DNA from: Cristatella mucedo
Lineage: Eukaryota > Bryozoa > Phylactolaemata > Cristatellidae
NCBI GenBank assembly: GCA_009760855.2
Contig: WPIO01000121.1
Location: 565,001-600,000 of the forward strand
Reading direction: 5' to 3'
Length of the DNA stretch: 35,000 nt
The notes beneath the pieces are model-generated. The model was not told where the DNA came from. It saw only the letters and a program-made list of their open reading frames with translations, and ran no database searches. Positions 20,054 to 30,164 of the stretch are shown piece after piece (the first letter of the stretch is position 1; the number at the start of each line of letters is the position of its first letter). The position numbers were made by a program, and so were the translations under genes.

Positions 20054-21469
20054 GTGACCTGCTTACATGCAGACATTGAGGTGCAGCCAGGAACCGAGGA
20101 ACAGCATTCTAGTTGGGAGGTTGTCATCGCAGGGCTGGATTCCCTGATCTTGTCCATCTTCTGCACATAGAATCGAGAGAAGCGATGGGCTAGATCATCA
20201 TTAGGATCATCAGGCAAGGAGAAAATCTGGGAACGGTTGAGGAGAAGGTTTATTGTCGACATCAGCATTTTTGGATTGTGCATCTGTGAGTCAACAATTT
20301 TTTTATAAAAGCTAGACTTGGCCTTTGCTAGGATCGATTGGTATGACCTACAGTAGTCTTCACATGCTTGTCGATGGACAGTTAGTCCGGATCTTTTGTA
20401 TGCTTTTTCAAGCTTTCGTTTAGTAGACTTGGCAAGTTTAATTTCTGTGGTAAACCATAGGCCGTCTGGGCGGGGCGCACAGTGCGCTTTGTCAGAGGGG
20501 CAAGCTCGTCTAGCGTGTCAGCTAGTGTCGTGTTGAAGCTATCTACCCATGATGACAGATCTGAGGGAGGATTGAGCAGCAGAGGTGAAGCAGATATTCT
20601 CGCACGGACAGCATCGATGTCAAGGGTCTTGAGGTTTCGCGATTCACAGGTCATTTTAGAGGAGGATGTGGGCACACACTCTAGATTGAATGAGATCTGC
20701 ATGTGGTCAGATAAGCAGGATTTGGTAATAATTGGTGATGACAAAGTGCAGTTGTATGAGAAGATCTGGTCGAGTGTGTGACCCTTGATGTGGGTAGGGC
20801 CATGCACATGAGCCACAAGAGACAACGAGTCAGTCAATGCACGAAATTTGGTGCTGAAAGCGTCAGATAAGTTATCAAAGTGAACGTTGAAATCACCCAT
20901 TACAAAGAATCGAAATGAGATCAGAGAAATCTGAGATAAAGGAGGATTTGGTACCTGGTGGGCGATAGACTACTGCCACTATCGGTAGCTTGTTTTCGGG
21001 TGAGACCAAGACAATTGATTCAAAAGACTGCGAGGTTACTGCAAATGGCTTGAAGTTGAATTTCGAGCGCACGACAATAGGAACTCCACCTCCAGTTTTG
21101 ATTGATCTAGGGGTGTGAAAGAACGAGAAACCAGATGGAGATGCGTTTTTAATTGTCGCACAGTTTATCGATTTCAGCCAAGTTTCAGTTAGGGCGAGCA
21201 GGTCGATACCATTTTCAGAAATAAGGTCGCTTATTACTAGAGGTTTATTGCACGTTGAGCGAGGATTCCAAAGGCAAGCGTTAAGTATGGCTGATGGGGT
21301 TACAACAGGCTTGATGACCACTAAGTGTGAGGAATTTACAGTGACGCATCTGGGGGAGCGTGCTGAGCGGTTCGAGACAATGCTAGGAATACCGAACGAG
21401 CGGGTACTCAGCTTGCAGGTTCCGCCCAACGAGCGGCATCTGAGCTGGAGGTTCCGGCCACCGTGGCGG
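20044..21469 (-). pseudogene. LINE ORF2, endonuclease and linker region, three frame breaks
   Basis: Upper frame (21,469-20,893): an R-S-x-x-N-K (LNARS-type) block, then L-A-L-T-E-T-W-L-K and V-V-Y-R-P-P-G. Middle frame (20,900-20,382): G-D-F-N at its start and L-S-D-H near residues 63-66. These are the catalytic Glu, Tyr, Asp/Asn and Asp-His blocks of the apurinic-type endonuclease that nicks target DNA. Lower frame (to 20,044) is the linker. Breaks: near 20,900 about 20 nt plus a few bases are missing relative to the copy at 8,520-8,560; near 20,470 one C appears lost from a C run, just before the D-G-L-W-F-T block; near 20,050 the frame shifts again before L-D-L-V-L-K. Short frames either side join logically, so the lesions look recent, or some may be assembly errors. 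Confidence 0.85.
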
Positions 21470-21475
21470 CTTTAG

Positions 21476-21734
21476 ATGATTTGATGGGCTTAAAGCATAT
21501 CTGTTTATTTTCGATGGTAGCACGTGATAAATTGCGTGTCTATAGACTTCTAAAAGCTTACCGCGTCAATGAGTTTATGCCCTGCGTCCAAGCTTCCGAG
21601 ATGCGCCTGCGGAGCTGTCTGCATCTTTAACATTGCAGATTTTTAATAACCTTCCAATAAAGTAAATATGTTCCACTGGACATGAGAATTTGATTGTAAT
21701 CTCGTGCAACAGCAGCAACGGTAGCCCGGGCGGC
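21476..21734. other. No recognisable gene
   Basis: The interval may include the 5' UTR of the minus-strand LINE. A GCGTCAATGAGTTT phrase near 21,567 recurs in similar form near 32,325. Nothing else is recognised. Confidence 0.4.
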
Positions 21735-22620
21735 CAGCACGCACGTTCGCGTGCCTTCTAGCAATGATGCTTCCGTAGTGGCTGCCGCGGCGCTCGCGTG
21801 GGGTGATCGGGCAGCCTATTCCTTCGCTCCTCAGCCGCCAGAGAGTGGTTTCCGGATAACGCTATCCGACGCAACAGCCGCCAGATTTTGCCGCTACTTC
21901 AGCAAGCGCCAAACCACATCCCGGTAGGCACAAAAGAAATTGCGTGCGTTCATGCGTGGCTATTATCGTTTCGCAGTCGTCATTCCAATGAATTCGTTTT
22001 TGTGTATGCTGTTGCCACAATCTTGAATAGTTTATTTCGCATTGGCTACCCATGCAAAGCAGATGCAATGGCCGGCAGGCAGCTCATGCTCTGTACTCTA
22101 AGCACTCTCTTAAACTAGCCAGCTCGATCTCCCTCAGGCTCTGCTGTGAATCGCTCCGACTTCGTGATCATAAGGCCTGCTGTAAGCTCAGAGACTGCTT
22201 TCAATTTCTCCCCTCGAAAAACTCCAGCTCAATAAGTAATGAAATTGACTAACTACCGGACAATAATCAATGCTACTCCGATCTTTCTAGTTATTTTTGA
22301 GATCTAAGTCAATCAAAACTGGTAGTCACGATTGACTTAGGTTCCTTGCTCAATTTTCAACCATTTGAAGTAGCCTCGAAGCAGGCTTTCGAATACTTTA
22401 TTTTCGGGTTCATTAGAGAACAAGCAGCAAATTCTGACAGTAATCAATGGCTCCAAAATACCAAGTCAATTATCCAGATTTTTGATCTAATGTAGATATA
22501 CTGGGTGCAAGAAATTGGTCTTTAATAGCGCTGGGTGATTTTAACTTTCATTTTGACTACTTAACTGACGCTTTGCACGCCGATTTCCGTGCAATAGCTG
22601 AAACATTTTCTCTTAGATCT
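21735..22620 (+). pseudogene. LINE 5' region plus endonuclease fragment
   Basis: From 21,735 to 22,250 the DNA matches, with heavy divergence, 32,985-33,430. Shared blocks are CGCGTGCCTTCYAGC, GTTGCC, TTTCGCATTGGCTACC/TTTTGCACTGGCTACC and CTCAGGCTCWGCTGYGAATCGCTC. In the 33 kb copy this runs straight into a piece of LINE ORF2, so I read it as the LINE 5' region. About 22,528-22,620 codes for L-G-D-F-N-F-H-F-D-Y-L-T-D-A-L, the GDFN block of the endonuclease. The rest of ORF2 is missing or too decayed to follow. Confidence 0.6.
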
Positions 22621-22984
22621 CGACAATCGTATTTATTCTGAATAAAATCAATTTCATTTGTTATTTAAAACTTTGGGAGAAGCTGTATGGACCGATACAT
22701 TAAACTCTTACCTAGCAGACTTTGGATCCCAGGTGTTAACAAACTTCCCTACACTTTACGTCGACAAGACAGAGCTGCAACTTTTAGGACATTCAAGGCC
22801 TTTGGCTCGACTATAAGACTTTGCTTTTTTAATAGGAAATTCAGTTGTGAAATTTTCAACAGGTTTTCGAAGTTTTTAATAACCTTTGGAGGCTGCTAAA
22901 TTTTGAAAGTTTTAATAGAAAAACGGCGTCCACTGCTAGTCATCACGTCGGATGCCCATTGCCGATTAGGGACTGTCTCCGATG
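22621..22984. other. Nothing recognised between LINE fragments
   Basis: A plus-strand open frame from 22,687 to 22,899 has no motif I recognise. It may be further decayed LINE sequence. Confidence 0.35.
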
Positions 22985-23430
22985 GTGACTTGCAAAGCCA
23001 CAGCTTATCTAGCTCTGTGGTTCTGTCTAAGCTAAATTATTTCAGTTTCATTTTGGCTGAGCTTCCAATTAAGGCAAGATTGTCCGTTGCAGCTTCTGAT
23101 GAATACGGCTGCAGGGGTAGCTAAAAAACCGAAGTCTGACCACGTGTCTCCTTTGATAAAAGGGCTTCTATTGATTGACGGATACAGAGTAAAGTTCTTA
23201 CTCTGACCCAGGAGGCCCAACAGTGCTTGGATCCTTCGTACCAAGGTGAACTGACTGTACTGACTGTACAGCCGGTTATAGTCTCATCGTGCCCTTACAT
23301 CTTCTATGACGAAAAATTAGCGGTTCCATTCCTCCGCTTAAAGACCGTTGGCGACAAGAGCCTTAGCTCTGCATGCCCTGGAGTGTGGACCTCACTAACA
23401 CGATTCTTACGAACGACAACTACTATCCTG
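22985..23430 (+). pseudogene. LINE RT C-terminal fragment (second family)
   Basis: Frames give V-V-L-S-K-L-N-Y-F-S-F-I-L-A-E-L-P near 23,020 and F-L-R-L-K-T-V-G-D-K-S-L-S-S-A-C-P near 23,330, then W-T-S-L-T-R-F-L-R. These correspond to the LVLSRLDYCNSLLAGLP and VPxxRLKTxGDxSFSxAAPxxWNSLP blocks that end CR1-type RTs. Inactive. Confidence 0.65.
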
Positions 23431-23499
23431 CTGCCGACTATGGCACATCCTTACTTGCCGCCTAGAGCTGATACTTTCATGCTACTCACTACGTAATCA

Positions 23500-23955
23500 G
23501 CCCTCCTGACTCAGCTACGGCTATTCATTTGTCTTAGTTAGGAGAGATGAAGTCTGGTAGCTATCACATGCGTACCAAATGTTGCTCAGGGTTTGAGTGA
23601 GCTGTAGAAACTTTTCTTGTGTAACACCCACACAGTGTTTGTCGCTTTTGAGAGTTACAGATGATCGATACGTTACATTTCAAGATGATCAATTTGGATT
23701 CGTAGAAACCGGCATCGAGACTGACGGCCATTACACTGCCACTGCGTTCAAGTGCACACTTTCTAGCATTTGCTTGACGAGGGAAATAGCCGAGCTGCAC
23801 CGATGCCTAAGAAAAAGCCATATTTTCTGGTTGCTTCGGCAGATTCTGTGCAGACGCACTCCGGTGCAAGTAATAGGTTGAAGCTAATCCCTTGCGGCGT
23901 AATGTTGTTGCTTCCGAATTAGTTTAGAGGGCTTACTGACTCCTCGAGAAGATAG
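23500..23955. other. No recognisable gene
   Basis: A plus-strand frame (23,597-23,881) and a minus-strand frame (23,800-23,564) overlap. Neither has a motif I recognise or clear splice signals. Confidence 0.4.
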
Positions 23956-23959
23956 TTTC

Positions 23960-24114
23960 GAGCTGGGTTGGTCCAGCTGTTAAGGTGCTCGCCCCGACCA
24001 AGGTCTGGCTAAGGTCGTGGGTTCGAGCCCTGAGGCATATGTGAAGCGCCTGGATAGAGATTTAGTTCTCTTGGGGCGCTATACAAATGAATTATTTATT
24101 TATATTTATATAGA
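23960..24114 (+). mobile_element. tRNA-derived SINE with LINE-like tail, copy 2
   Basis: A box TGGTCCAGCTG (23,969-23,979), B box GGTTCGAGCCC (24,020-24,030), then GTGAAGCGCCTGGATAGAGATTTAG...GGGGCGCTATACAAATG and an ATTTATTTATATTTATA tail. Flanking GATAGTTTC (23,951-23,959) and GATAGCTTC (24,115-24,123) look like a 9-bp target duplication with one mismatch. The B box is a better match to consensus than in copy 1. Confidence 0.92.
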
Positions 24115-24123
24115 GATAGCTTC

Positions 24124-24668
24124 AGGCTAAACTCTAACTCAGGAGCTCAGCAAACGGAGCTACCGCCGAAGTCAGGCAATTTCGTTTTATTTATGTTAGA
24201 CTGACGGTAATAAAAAAGGTGTGCAAGCTCTGACAAGAATTATTGATAATGCTGACCTCGGTACACGGGCATGGTCGTTACGGTATAGGATTACAGCTGT
24301 CCTATAGTGCACGCAACCGAGTCCTCTGAAAAGGAAACACTGCTACGATTGCTGTGCAGAGGGTTAGAACGAAGCAGATGGCGGAAAGTGCAGGCGGCTC
24401 GCTTTCTTATCGCCGAACTCTTGCTACTGGTTGCCGTGGCGACGGGCGCAAGCTTCACTACCATTTTCGCCTCACTGGGGCAGTGAGTCACGTGCTCAGC
24501 GAGTCACGTGCTCAGCTGCCTGTTGGCTTTCGGCGACGCCTCGCGAGGCACGTCCACGCCAAAGAGACTCTAGGAGTGACACTTGAAAATACAGTGGTAG
24601 CAGAGCGATCTCGTAAGCGGCGGCGTCGTCGTCGGCTCGGACGGTTACCCGTTGGACGTTGGCACCGG
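24124..24668 (-). other. 3' flank of lectin copy A
   Basis: Immediately below the stop codon the minus strand matches the flank of copy B: CCGGTGC, GAGCCGACGA, GAGATC and a GTGCCTCGCGAGGCGTC block (about 24,535-24,555 here, 1,740-1,760 there). It probably includes the 3' UTR. Two adjacent copies of GAGTCACGTGCTCAGC lie near 24,484-24,516. No clear AATAAA was fixed. Confidence 0.5.
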
Positions 24669-24910
24669 TTAGAGCAAAGCTCCGTAGGCGGTCATCCCGG
24701 CCAAGTTGAACAAGTCGTCACCGTTGGACGCTGGCGTCATGACTTGTATGCTCACGTATTTTCCAACCGTAGAATGTGGACATGTAAAGTTGACGCTCTG
24801 ACCACTCTCCATCTCTCCAGGAAAGTGAGCGCAAAGCGATCCGTTGAAGAAATCGGAAGCTGGAGTTGGGCTCGAGCCGACGCTCAAATCGTAGTCGTGC
24901 GCCCGGTAAC
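24669..24910 (-). CDS. Lectin copy A, last exon: C-terminal half of an F-type lectin domain
   Basis: The acceptor CCCCGTTTAG ends at 24,911. The exon starts with two bases of a phase-1 codon and runs 79 sense codons to TAA at 24,671-24,669. Joined to the exon at 28,040-28,245, its start gives G-Y-R-A-H-D-Y-D-L-S-V-G; the Arg completes the R-x-D-x4-R part of the F-type lectin fucose-binding motif. Later come L-C-A-H-F, F-T-C-P-H, G-K-Y-V-S-I-Q-V-M near residue 53 and F-N-L-A-G-M-T-A-Y-G near the end. G-K-Y-V-S-x-Q is the usual wording of the family (fucolectin/tachylectin-4/pentraxin-1). The frame is intact, and the exon aligns with 1,870-2,120 with the stop in the same place. Confidence 0.78.
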
Positions 24911-25745
24911 CTAAACGGGGCCGGCGGCAATCGAGCGGCGGCTCCGCGAGCTGCCGGTGAGGACGACCGACGACATCAGCTGTCGTCACGTCCGTTCGGC
25001 GCGCAAGTCACGTCAGCTGTAGTCACGTCCGTCCTTGCTGTGCGCCGTGCGGAGCCGCTCGCCAGCAGCGACAGAGGAGCGCTAGCAGGCGGCTCGCCGA
25101 GAGCGCTCCGACTGGCTGTGGGGCACGCCCGCCCGCGACGGGGAGACGCGAAGGGACGCGTTCCTAAGTCGTCCTAGGCGTCCTAGTTGAGTGCGGGAAC
25201 GAGCTAAGGGCAGGCGCGCCGCTTTCGCGGAGGCCAAAGAAGAGATTCTCCGTCCTTTAGAGACGCGGGCATGCGAACAGCCGCTGCGCGGCGACGGACG
25301 TGCCGGGCGCCGCCCATAGTAGGAATTTTGCGCCGGAATTCTGCTTCGCATCTGCTTCTTTTGTAGCGTCTGTCAAATTGCAAGAGGGTAAAAAATTATA
25401 ATAGATTATAATAGATAATAATATTATTATTATTAATAATGATGGCATGATGTCCTGCTGCCGGCTCTGGCACTACATCCGAGCATCGAAGCATGAGAAT
25501 GCAGCAAAAGCTTCCGAGAATGCAGCAGCAGCTCATTCTATGCAGCTTGATGTTGATCTGACTTGAGCTCCTTGATCAGCTTCTCAATAATTTGTTTGTA
25601 GCATGGAACAAGGTCTAGCAACTATATCCCTATGAAGTCCCTTGGGGTTTGATTTTACCAAAGCAGCTGTACACTATAAAACCAGCAATGTCTTGATGGC
25701 TGTGTGAAATAACAGATGCAAGTGCATAGATATGCAACTATATAT
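24911..25745 (-). other. Probable intron of lectin copy A, near part
   Basis: The GC-rich part to 25,310 has recurrent GTCACGTC/GTCACGTG words and resembles the copy-B intron near 2,350-2,440. An AT-rich (ATT)n patch lies at 25,395-25,442. Nothing else is recognised. Confidence 0.4.
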
Positions 25746-25822
25746 GCACACACACACACACACACATACACACACACACGCACGCACACACGCACACACA
25801 CACACGCACACAGACACACAAG
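25746..25822. repeat. (CA)n microsatellite
   Basis: CA dinucleotides with CG interruptions end within about 10 bases of the 5' truncation point of the next LINE copy. Confidence 0.95.
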
Positions 25823-25828
25823 CACTCA

Positions 25829-26485
25829 TGCATGTGCGAGCAGGCGATTGCAGCTGGTGCAAAACTCTGCAGGTAGGCTTGTCTGTCGTGAGCGGCACAG
25901 TTGCCACATTACTCCACTTCTCGCCGACCTGCACTGGCTACCAGTCAAGCAACGGTTTGACTTCAAGGTTTCGTCGCTCACTTTTAGGTCCCTTCATTCT
26001 ATGGCTCCAGCCTATCTCTCCGACATACTCCCCCATCAGGCCAAGCATCGTACCACCCGCTTTTCGGAATCCAACAGTTTACCAATACCTCGTACAAACC
26101 TCGAATCCTTGGGAGACCGTGCATTCAGTTCGTATGCTCCCAAAGCCTGGAACTCCCTCCCGACCTGCGTCAGAACATTCCCTGACCTGACCACATTTAA
26201 AAGGAACTTAAAAACACACCTATTTAGGACAGCATTTAGTAAGTCCCTATGATTCGTCCATCACGTGTTTATGCGTGCTGACACTGTGCATGCTGCCACT
26301 AACCACATTTTCATGCTGACCCTGTGCATGTCACCACTAACCATGTTATTCATTTTGTTTGTTTTTCAAGCATGATTTTTCTTACCATTTTATTGCATTA
26401 CCCTTTGCAGCAAATGTAAAGCGCCTAGAAGGAGATTAAGTTCTCTGAGGGCGCTTTATCAAGTGCATTATTATTATTATTATTA

Positions 26486-26487
<2 letters not shown>
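25829..26487 (+). mobile_element. 5'-truncated LINE insertion, well preserved
   Basis: The copy begins inside ORF2 at the A-C-A-x-R-R-L-Q-L-V-Q-N block and stays open through L-H-W-L-P-V-K-Q, A-P-A-Y-L-S-D-I-L, G-D-R-A-F-S-S-Y-A-P-K-A-W-N-S-L-P and D-L-T-T-F-K-R-N-L-K-T-H-L-F to the stop near 26,252. The 3' UTR follows, then AAAGCGCCTAGAAGGAGATT and GGGCGCTTTATCAAGTGC with (ATT)5 ending about 26,487. It closely matches the minus-strand element at 18.2-21.5 kb. Because ORF2 is truncated to its C-terminus it is dead on arrival, as usual for LINE copies. Confidence 0.92.
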
Positions 26488-26521
<34 letters not shown>

Positions 26522-26610
26522 CAAGCTGTAGATATGGCATATATTTATATGTATATATATATAGAGAGAGACTTTATAATTATGTTATAGAGAAACGTAA
26601 TAATAATAAT
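26488..26610. repeat. (TA)n and (AAT)n microsatellites between two LINE tails
   Basis: (AT)n at about 26,488-26,517, a second TA patch with GAGAGAG at 26,540-26,570, then AATAATAATAATAATGATAATAATG. The last is the reverse complement of the tail of the next, minus-strand LINE copy. Confidence 0.9.
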
Positions 26611-27392
26611 AATGATAATAATGTTGCACTTGATAGAGCACCGTCAGAGAACTCAATATCTTTGTATGAGCTTTACGTTTGCTGCAAAGGGAAAGAAGGG
26701 GGGAAAAGGGAAACGCGACTGAATGGTGAGTGATATCATGCTTGATAAACGAACAAAATGTATACAATTCTTAGGGGTGACACGCACAGGGTCAGCATGC
26801 AAATGTGGTTAGTCGCAGCATGCACAGTGTCAGCACCCATAAGCACATCAAGGACGAATCACAGGGACCCACTAAATGTTGTCCTAAACACGTGTGTTTT
26901 TATAATTCCTTTCAAATGTGGTCAAATCAGGGGAAGTTCTGATGCAGGTCGGGAGGGAGCTCTAGGCTTTGAGAGCATACGAACTAAATACCCGGTCTCC
27001 AAAGGATTTTAGGTTTGTACGAGGTATTGGTAAACTGTTCGATTCCGAGAGGCGGGTGGTATTATGCTTGGCCTGGTGGGGAGTAGATCTGAGAGATAGG
27101 CTGGAGCTAAAGAATGAAGTGACCTAAAAGTGAGCGACAAAACCTTGAAGTCGATCCGTTGCTTGACTGGTAGCCAGTGCAGGACGGCGAGAAGTAGTGT
27201 CATTTGGCAACTGCGAGGCTCAGGACAGACACGCCTAACTGCATAGTTTCACACCAGCTGTAAGCGCCTTATTGGCCATACCGGTAGGCCAGCAAGTAGT
27301 GAGTTACAGAAGTCAAGAGGGATGTCAAAAATGCACAGACCAACTTAGATGTGGTATTCCTGTCTAAAAAAGCCCAAATTTTAGCAATTTTA
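26600..27392 (-). pseudogene. 5'-truncated LINE copy, tail-to-tail with the previous one
   Basis: On the minus strand this copy starts near 27,392 with A-K-I-x-A-F-L-D-R-x-T-T-S-K-L-V, reads on through L-H-W-L-P-V-K-Q-R-I-D-F-K-V-L-S-L-T-F-R-S-L near 27,150 and the end of ORF2, and reaches the 3' UTR and the (ATT)n tail at 26,600-26,625. Several stops are present. Confidence 0.85.
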
Positions 27393-27625
27393 GCCTGACT
27401 GCCCATGGCGGTAGGCCAGCAAGCAGTGAGTTACGGAAGTCAAGACAGGATGTCACAAATGCATGGACCAACTTAGACGTGGTATCCATATCTGAACAAG
27501 CCCGAATTTTAGTAGTGCTGTGTAGCTGAAAGCGGGCAGGCATGATTGTGGAGACGATGTATTCGCCGAGACTGGCTCCTAACGCAGGAAATTTTAGGTC
27601 ACCTGGTGGCATTGTAGCCAATAGC
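27393..27625 (-). pseudogene. Second LINE fragment joined head to tail
   Basis: The minus strand reads L-G-x-x-L...Y-I-V-S-T-I-M-P-A-R-F-Q-L-H-S-T-T-K-I-R-A-C-S...T-T-S-K-L-V-H-A-F-V-T-S-C-L-D-F-R-N-S-L-L-A-G-L-P up to about 27,395. There it breaks and the next copy restarts at A-K-I-x-A. About 115 bases (27,393-27,510 and 27,275-27,390) are therefore present twice in direct orientation and already diverged. Confidence 0.8.
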
Positions 27626-28039
27626 AGGTCGCCAGTGTATTGAAGCTCAGGCTCTTTTTTTTAAGGTAAATTTCGGCTTCCCTTTCCCGCATTTCTAGCG
27701 CTGATGCACCGATCTTGAGATTTTTGAGTTGAGGATGCCGAAAGGAAAGACTACTACGGCAGCCTGACCGCGAACGACATAACGCGGCGGTTGCTCTCGC
27801 TCCGCTGCCGCTCGGTCTCTACCCAGGCAACCCGGCGGCCGCAGCCACCACGAGACGCGGTAAAATCAGCCGTGGCGAACGTGGGGGAGCGCTTCATCCA
27901 ACCGAGTCACGCTCCGAGTCGAGGTCCAATGCCGCGGCCCGAATGACTGGAGTCCTCGATCGGAGCTCGATCGGCGAGAAGCAGCCGGGCAGCCACTGCG
28001 CCGCTGCACGCGCGTGCCACCGCCGAGCCGATCACCAAC
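27626..28039 (-). other. Probable intron of lectin copy A, middle part
   Basis: GC-rich DNA with no exon recognised. The stretch 27,930-27,985 resembles 3,070-3,115 in the corresponding intron of copy B. Confidence 0.4.
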
Positions 28040-28245
28040 CGCAGCAGTCGCATCGGGTAGTCACGGCGATCGTCGAGATCACGTGCTGCCCTCCCAGATC
28101 CACGGCGATCCACTCGTAGAGAGCGCTCGGCGTGTGAGCAAGAGTGTTTTGATGTCGCCGTCGAATGCATACGCGGGTTCGCAGCACGACGCCAGCGTTA
28201 AGTCACCCGGTACATTGCACGTTGTTGACTGCAGGGCCGGCTTGT
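28040..28245 (-). CDS. Lectin copy A, first half of the F-type lectin domain (one frameshift)
   Basis: The exon lies between a TTCCTTTCTACAG acceptor and a GCTGCG|GTTGGT donor, both phase 1. The first frame gives D-K-P-A-L-Q-S-T-T (family wording G-K-P-A-x-Q-S-S) and A-S-C-C-E-P-A-Y-A-F-D-G-D. The next frame gives L-A-H-T-P-S-A-L-Y-E-W-I-A-V-D-L-G-G-Q, then V-I-S-T-I-A-V and T-T-R-C-D-C-C. P/E-W-x-x-V-D-L-G is the F5/8C-type core, R-x-D-C-C is the fucose-site loop with its adjacent Cys pair, and the His lies 26 residues before that Arg, as in eel agglutinin. The frame change falls near 28,149-28,152 (AAAA run). The exon is 206 nt long, one base short of the multiple of three a symmetric exon needs, so a single-base loss or a sequence error explains it. 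Confidence 0.78.
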
Positions 28246-28912
<667 letters not shown>

Positions 28913-28939
28913 CCTCGAGATCACTCGCAGCAAGTCGGT

Positions 28940-28980
28940 AGTCGAGTGAAGCTGCAGGGGAGCTGCAGTTTCACTCGACT
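28940..28980. repeat. Short inverted repeat (18-bp arms)
   Basis: Arms AGTCGAGTGAAGCTGCAG (28,940-28,957) and its complement (28,963-28,980) match at 17 of 18 positions around the five-base loop GGGAG. Confidence 0.85.
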
Positions 28981-29037
28981 GCCTCGATGCAAGCTGTTTC
29001 CATTTCCGCCGTAGCCATTGAGTTTTGCGGCAACTGA

Positions 29038-29495
29038 CTGCTTCGCTTGAGTTGGCGTTGACTCGACAGCATGCCTCGATTTGGTATTTGTTTTAAAATA
29101 AATCCATCAAATTTAATTAAATTTATTTAAATTGATTAAAAAATTTAAAATAATATAAATCATTTTAAAATTGCCTGTTTCGCTCAAGCACACGTCGATT
29201 CAAGAGGGCACCTTCATTTTCATTTTTTTAGTCACGCTAAATGTATTGAAATTAAATAACTGTAATTTAATTTAATTGTACTGGTTTAAAAAAAGAAAAA
29301 CTTTAAAAGAATTTTAAAAGCGTAATGCTTTGCTTGAGCTCACCTTGGTTTTTCTAAAAAATTTAATTTAATTAAATTTATATAAATTTAATTTAATTTA
29401 TTTAATTTAAAATAACTCGAAGAATTTAGTATATTTTTTAATTTTGAAATTGCTTAAAATAATTTCAAAATTGAATGCTTCGCTCGAGCACTCAT
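29038..29495. repeat. AT-rich tandem array, ~148-bp period
   Basis: An anchor phrase GCTTCGCTTGAGC (variants GTTTCGCTCAAGC, GCTTTGCTTGAGC, GCTTCGCTCGAGC) occurs at about 29,041, 29,178, 29,326 and 29,476, at spacings of about 137, 148 and 150. Each anchor is followed by an AT-rich body of TTTAATTTAAT-like words and preceded by TTTTAAAATTG/TTTTAAAAGCG/TTTCAAAATTG. This is three diverged units and the start of a fourth. It has no coding potential. Confidence 0.75.
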
Positions 29496-29779
29496 TGACA
29501 CGATAGAGCGTGACTCGAGAGCGTGGACGGATTTTTGAGCAGTTGTACTTGCAGCGTCTTCTGTCTGAGTCGTAGCTTTACAGCCCCGGAGGTGGGCCCT
29601 ACACTGGAACTCGCTTATGAAGCAGACAGTTGACTCCGTGACCTCCGTCCTCCTACTTGAAGATAGGCGACGCGACAAACCATGACCCGCTCGGTGAAAA
29701 TGCACCCAGCCTGAAAATAGGCTGGGTGTATTTATTGGTCATTTAGTATTTTTGTCAGTTTTTATCGCAGGAAAAAGAA

Positions 29780-29842
29780 GAGAAACGACGACGTGAGAAA
29801 CGGCGAGAAACGACGACGTGAGAAACGGCGAGAAACGACCAA
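29780..29842. repeat. 25-bp tandem repeat, about 2.4 copies
   Basis: The unit GAGAAACGACGACGTGAG plus AAACGGC is repeated with almost no change. Because 25 is not a multiple of 3 the open minus-strand frames across it change frame between units, and I do not call them genes. Confidence 0.85.
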
Positions 29843-30164
29843 TGCCCCGTCTCCTTCCCACCCCGAGGAATGTTCGCTGAACTTGTTGCGTCTGAGCATG
29901 GTGCAGCGTGCTCGCCGAACGCTACCGTAAAAGTCAGATTTCCGCTGGATTCTTGGAGCTGTGCAGCGACCGCACGGGCCCCGAAGTGCAGCCCGAGGCA
30001 TGCCCGCTGAAGCTCAGCCCAACTCGTGCCTTGGCGGAAGTGACGCGCCCGCCCAGGCACGAGTTACTCGCCTGAACGAGGTCACGATCGAATCGCTAAC
30101 GGTAGCGTGCGGAATGCCAACGAGCGTAGCACGTTTAGAGGAGACAGTGCGGGTTCAACATGTG

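Larger units (their letters stand above)
18241..21475 (-). mobile_element. Best preserved CR1/L2-like LINE in the window
   Basis: The element reads on the minus strand: endonuclease frames from about 21,469 to 20,382, a linker frame from 20,283 to 20,044, an intact RT frame from 20,053 to 18,482, a ~200-bp 3' UTR, and a 3' end GGGCGCTTTATAAAGTG followed by an AATTATTCTTATTATAATTATT tail near 18,245-18,270. It is a non-LTR retrotransposon of the Jockey superfamily (CR1/L2/Rex-like): ORF2 has an apurinic-type endonuclease plus RT, no integrase and no LTRs. Three frame lesions remain. No separate ORF1 was recognised, and the 5' end was not defined. At least six other fragments in the window belong to the same family. 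Confidence 0.92.
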
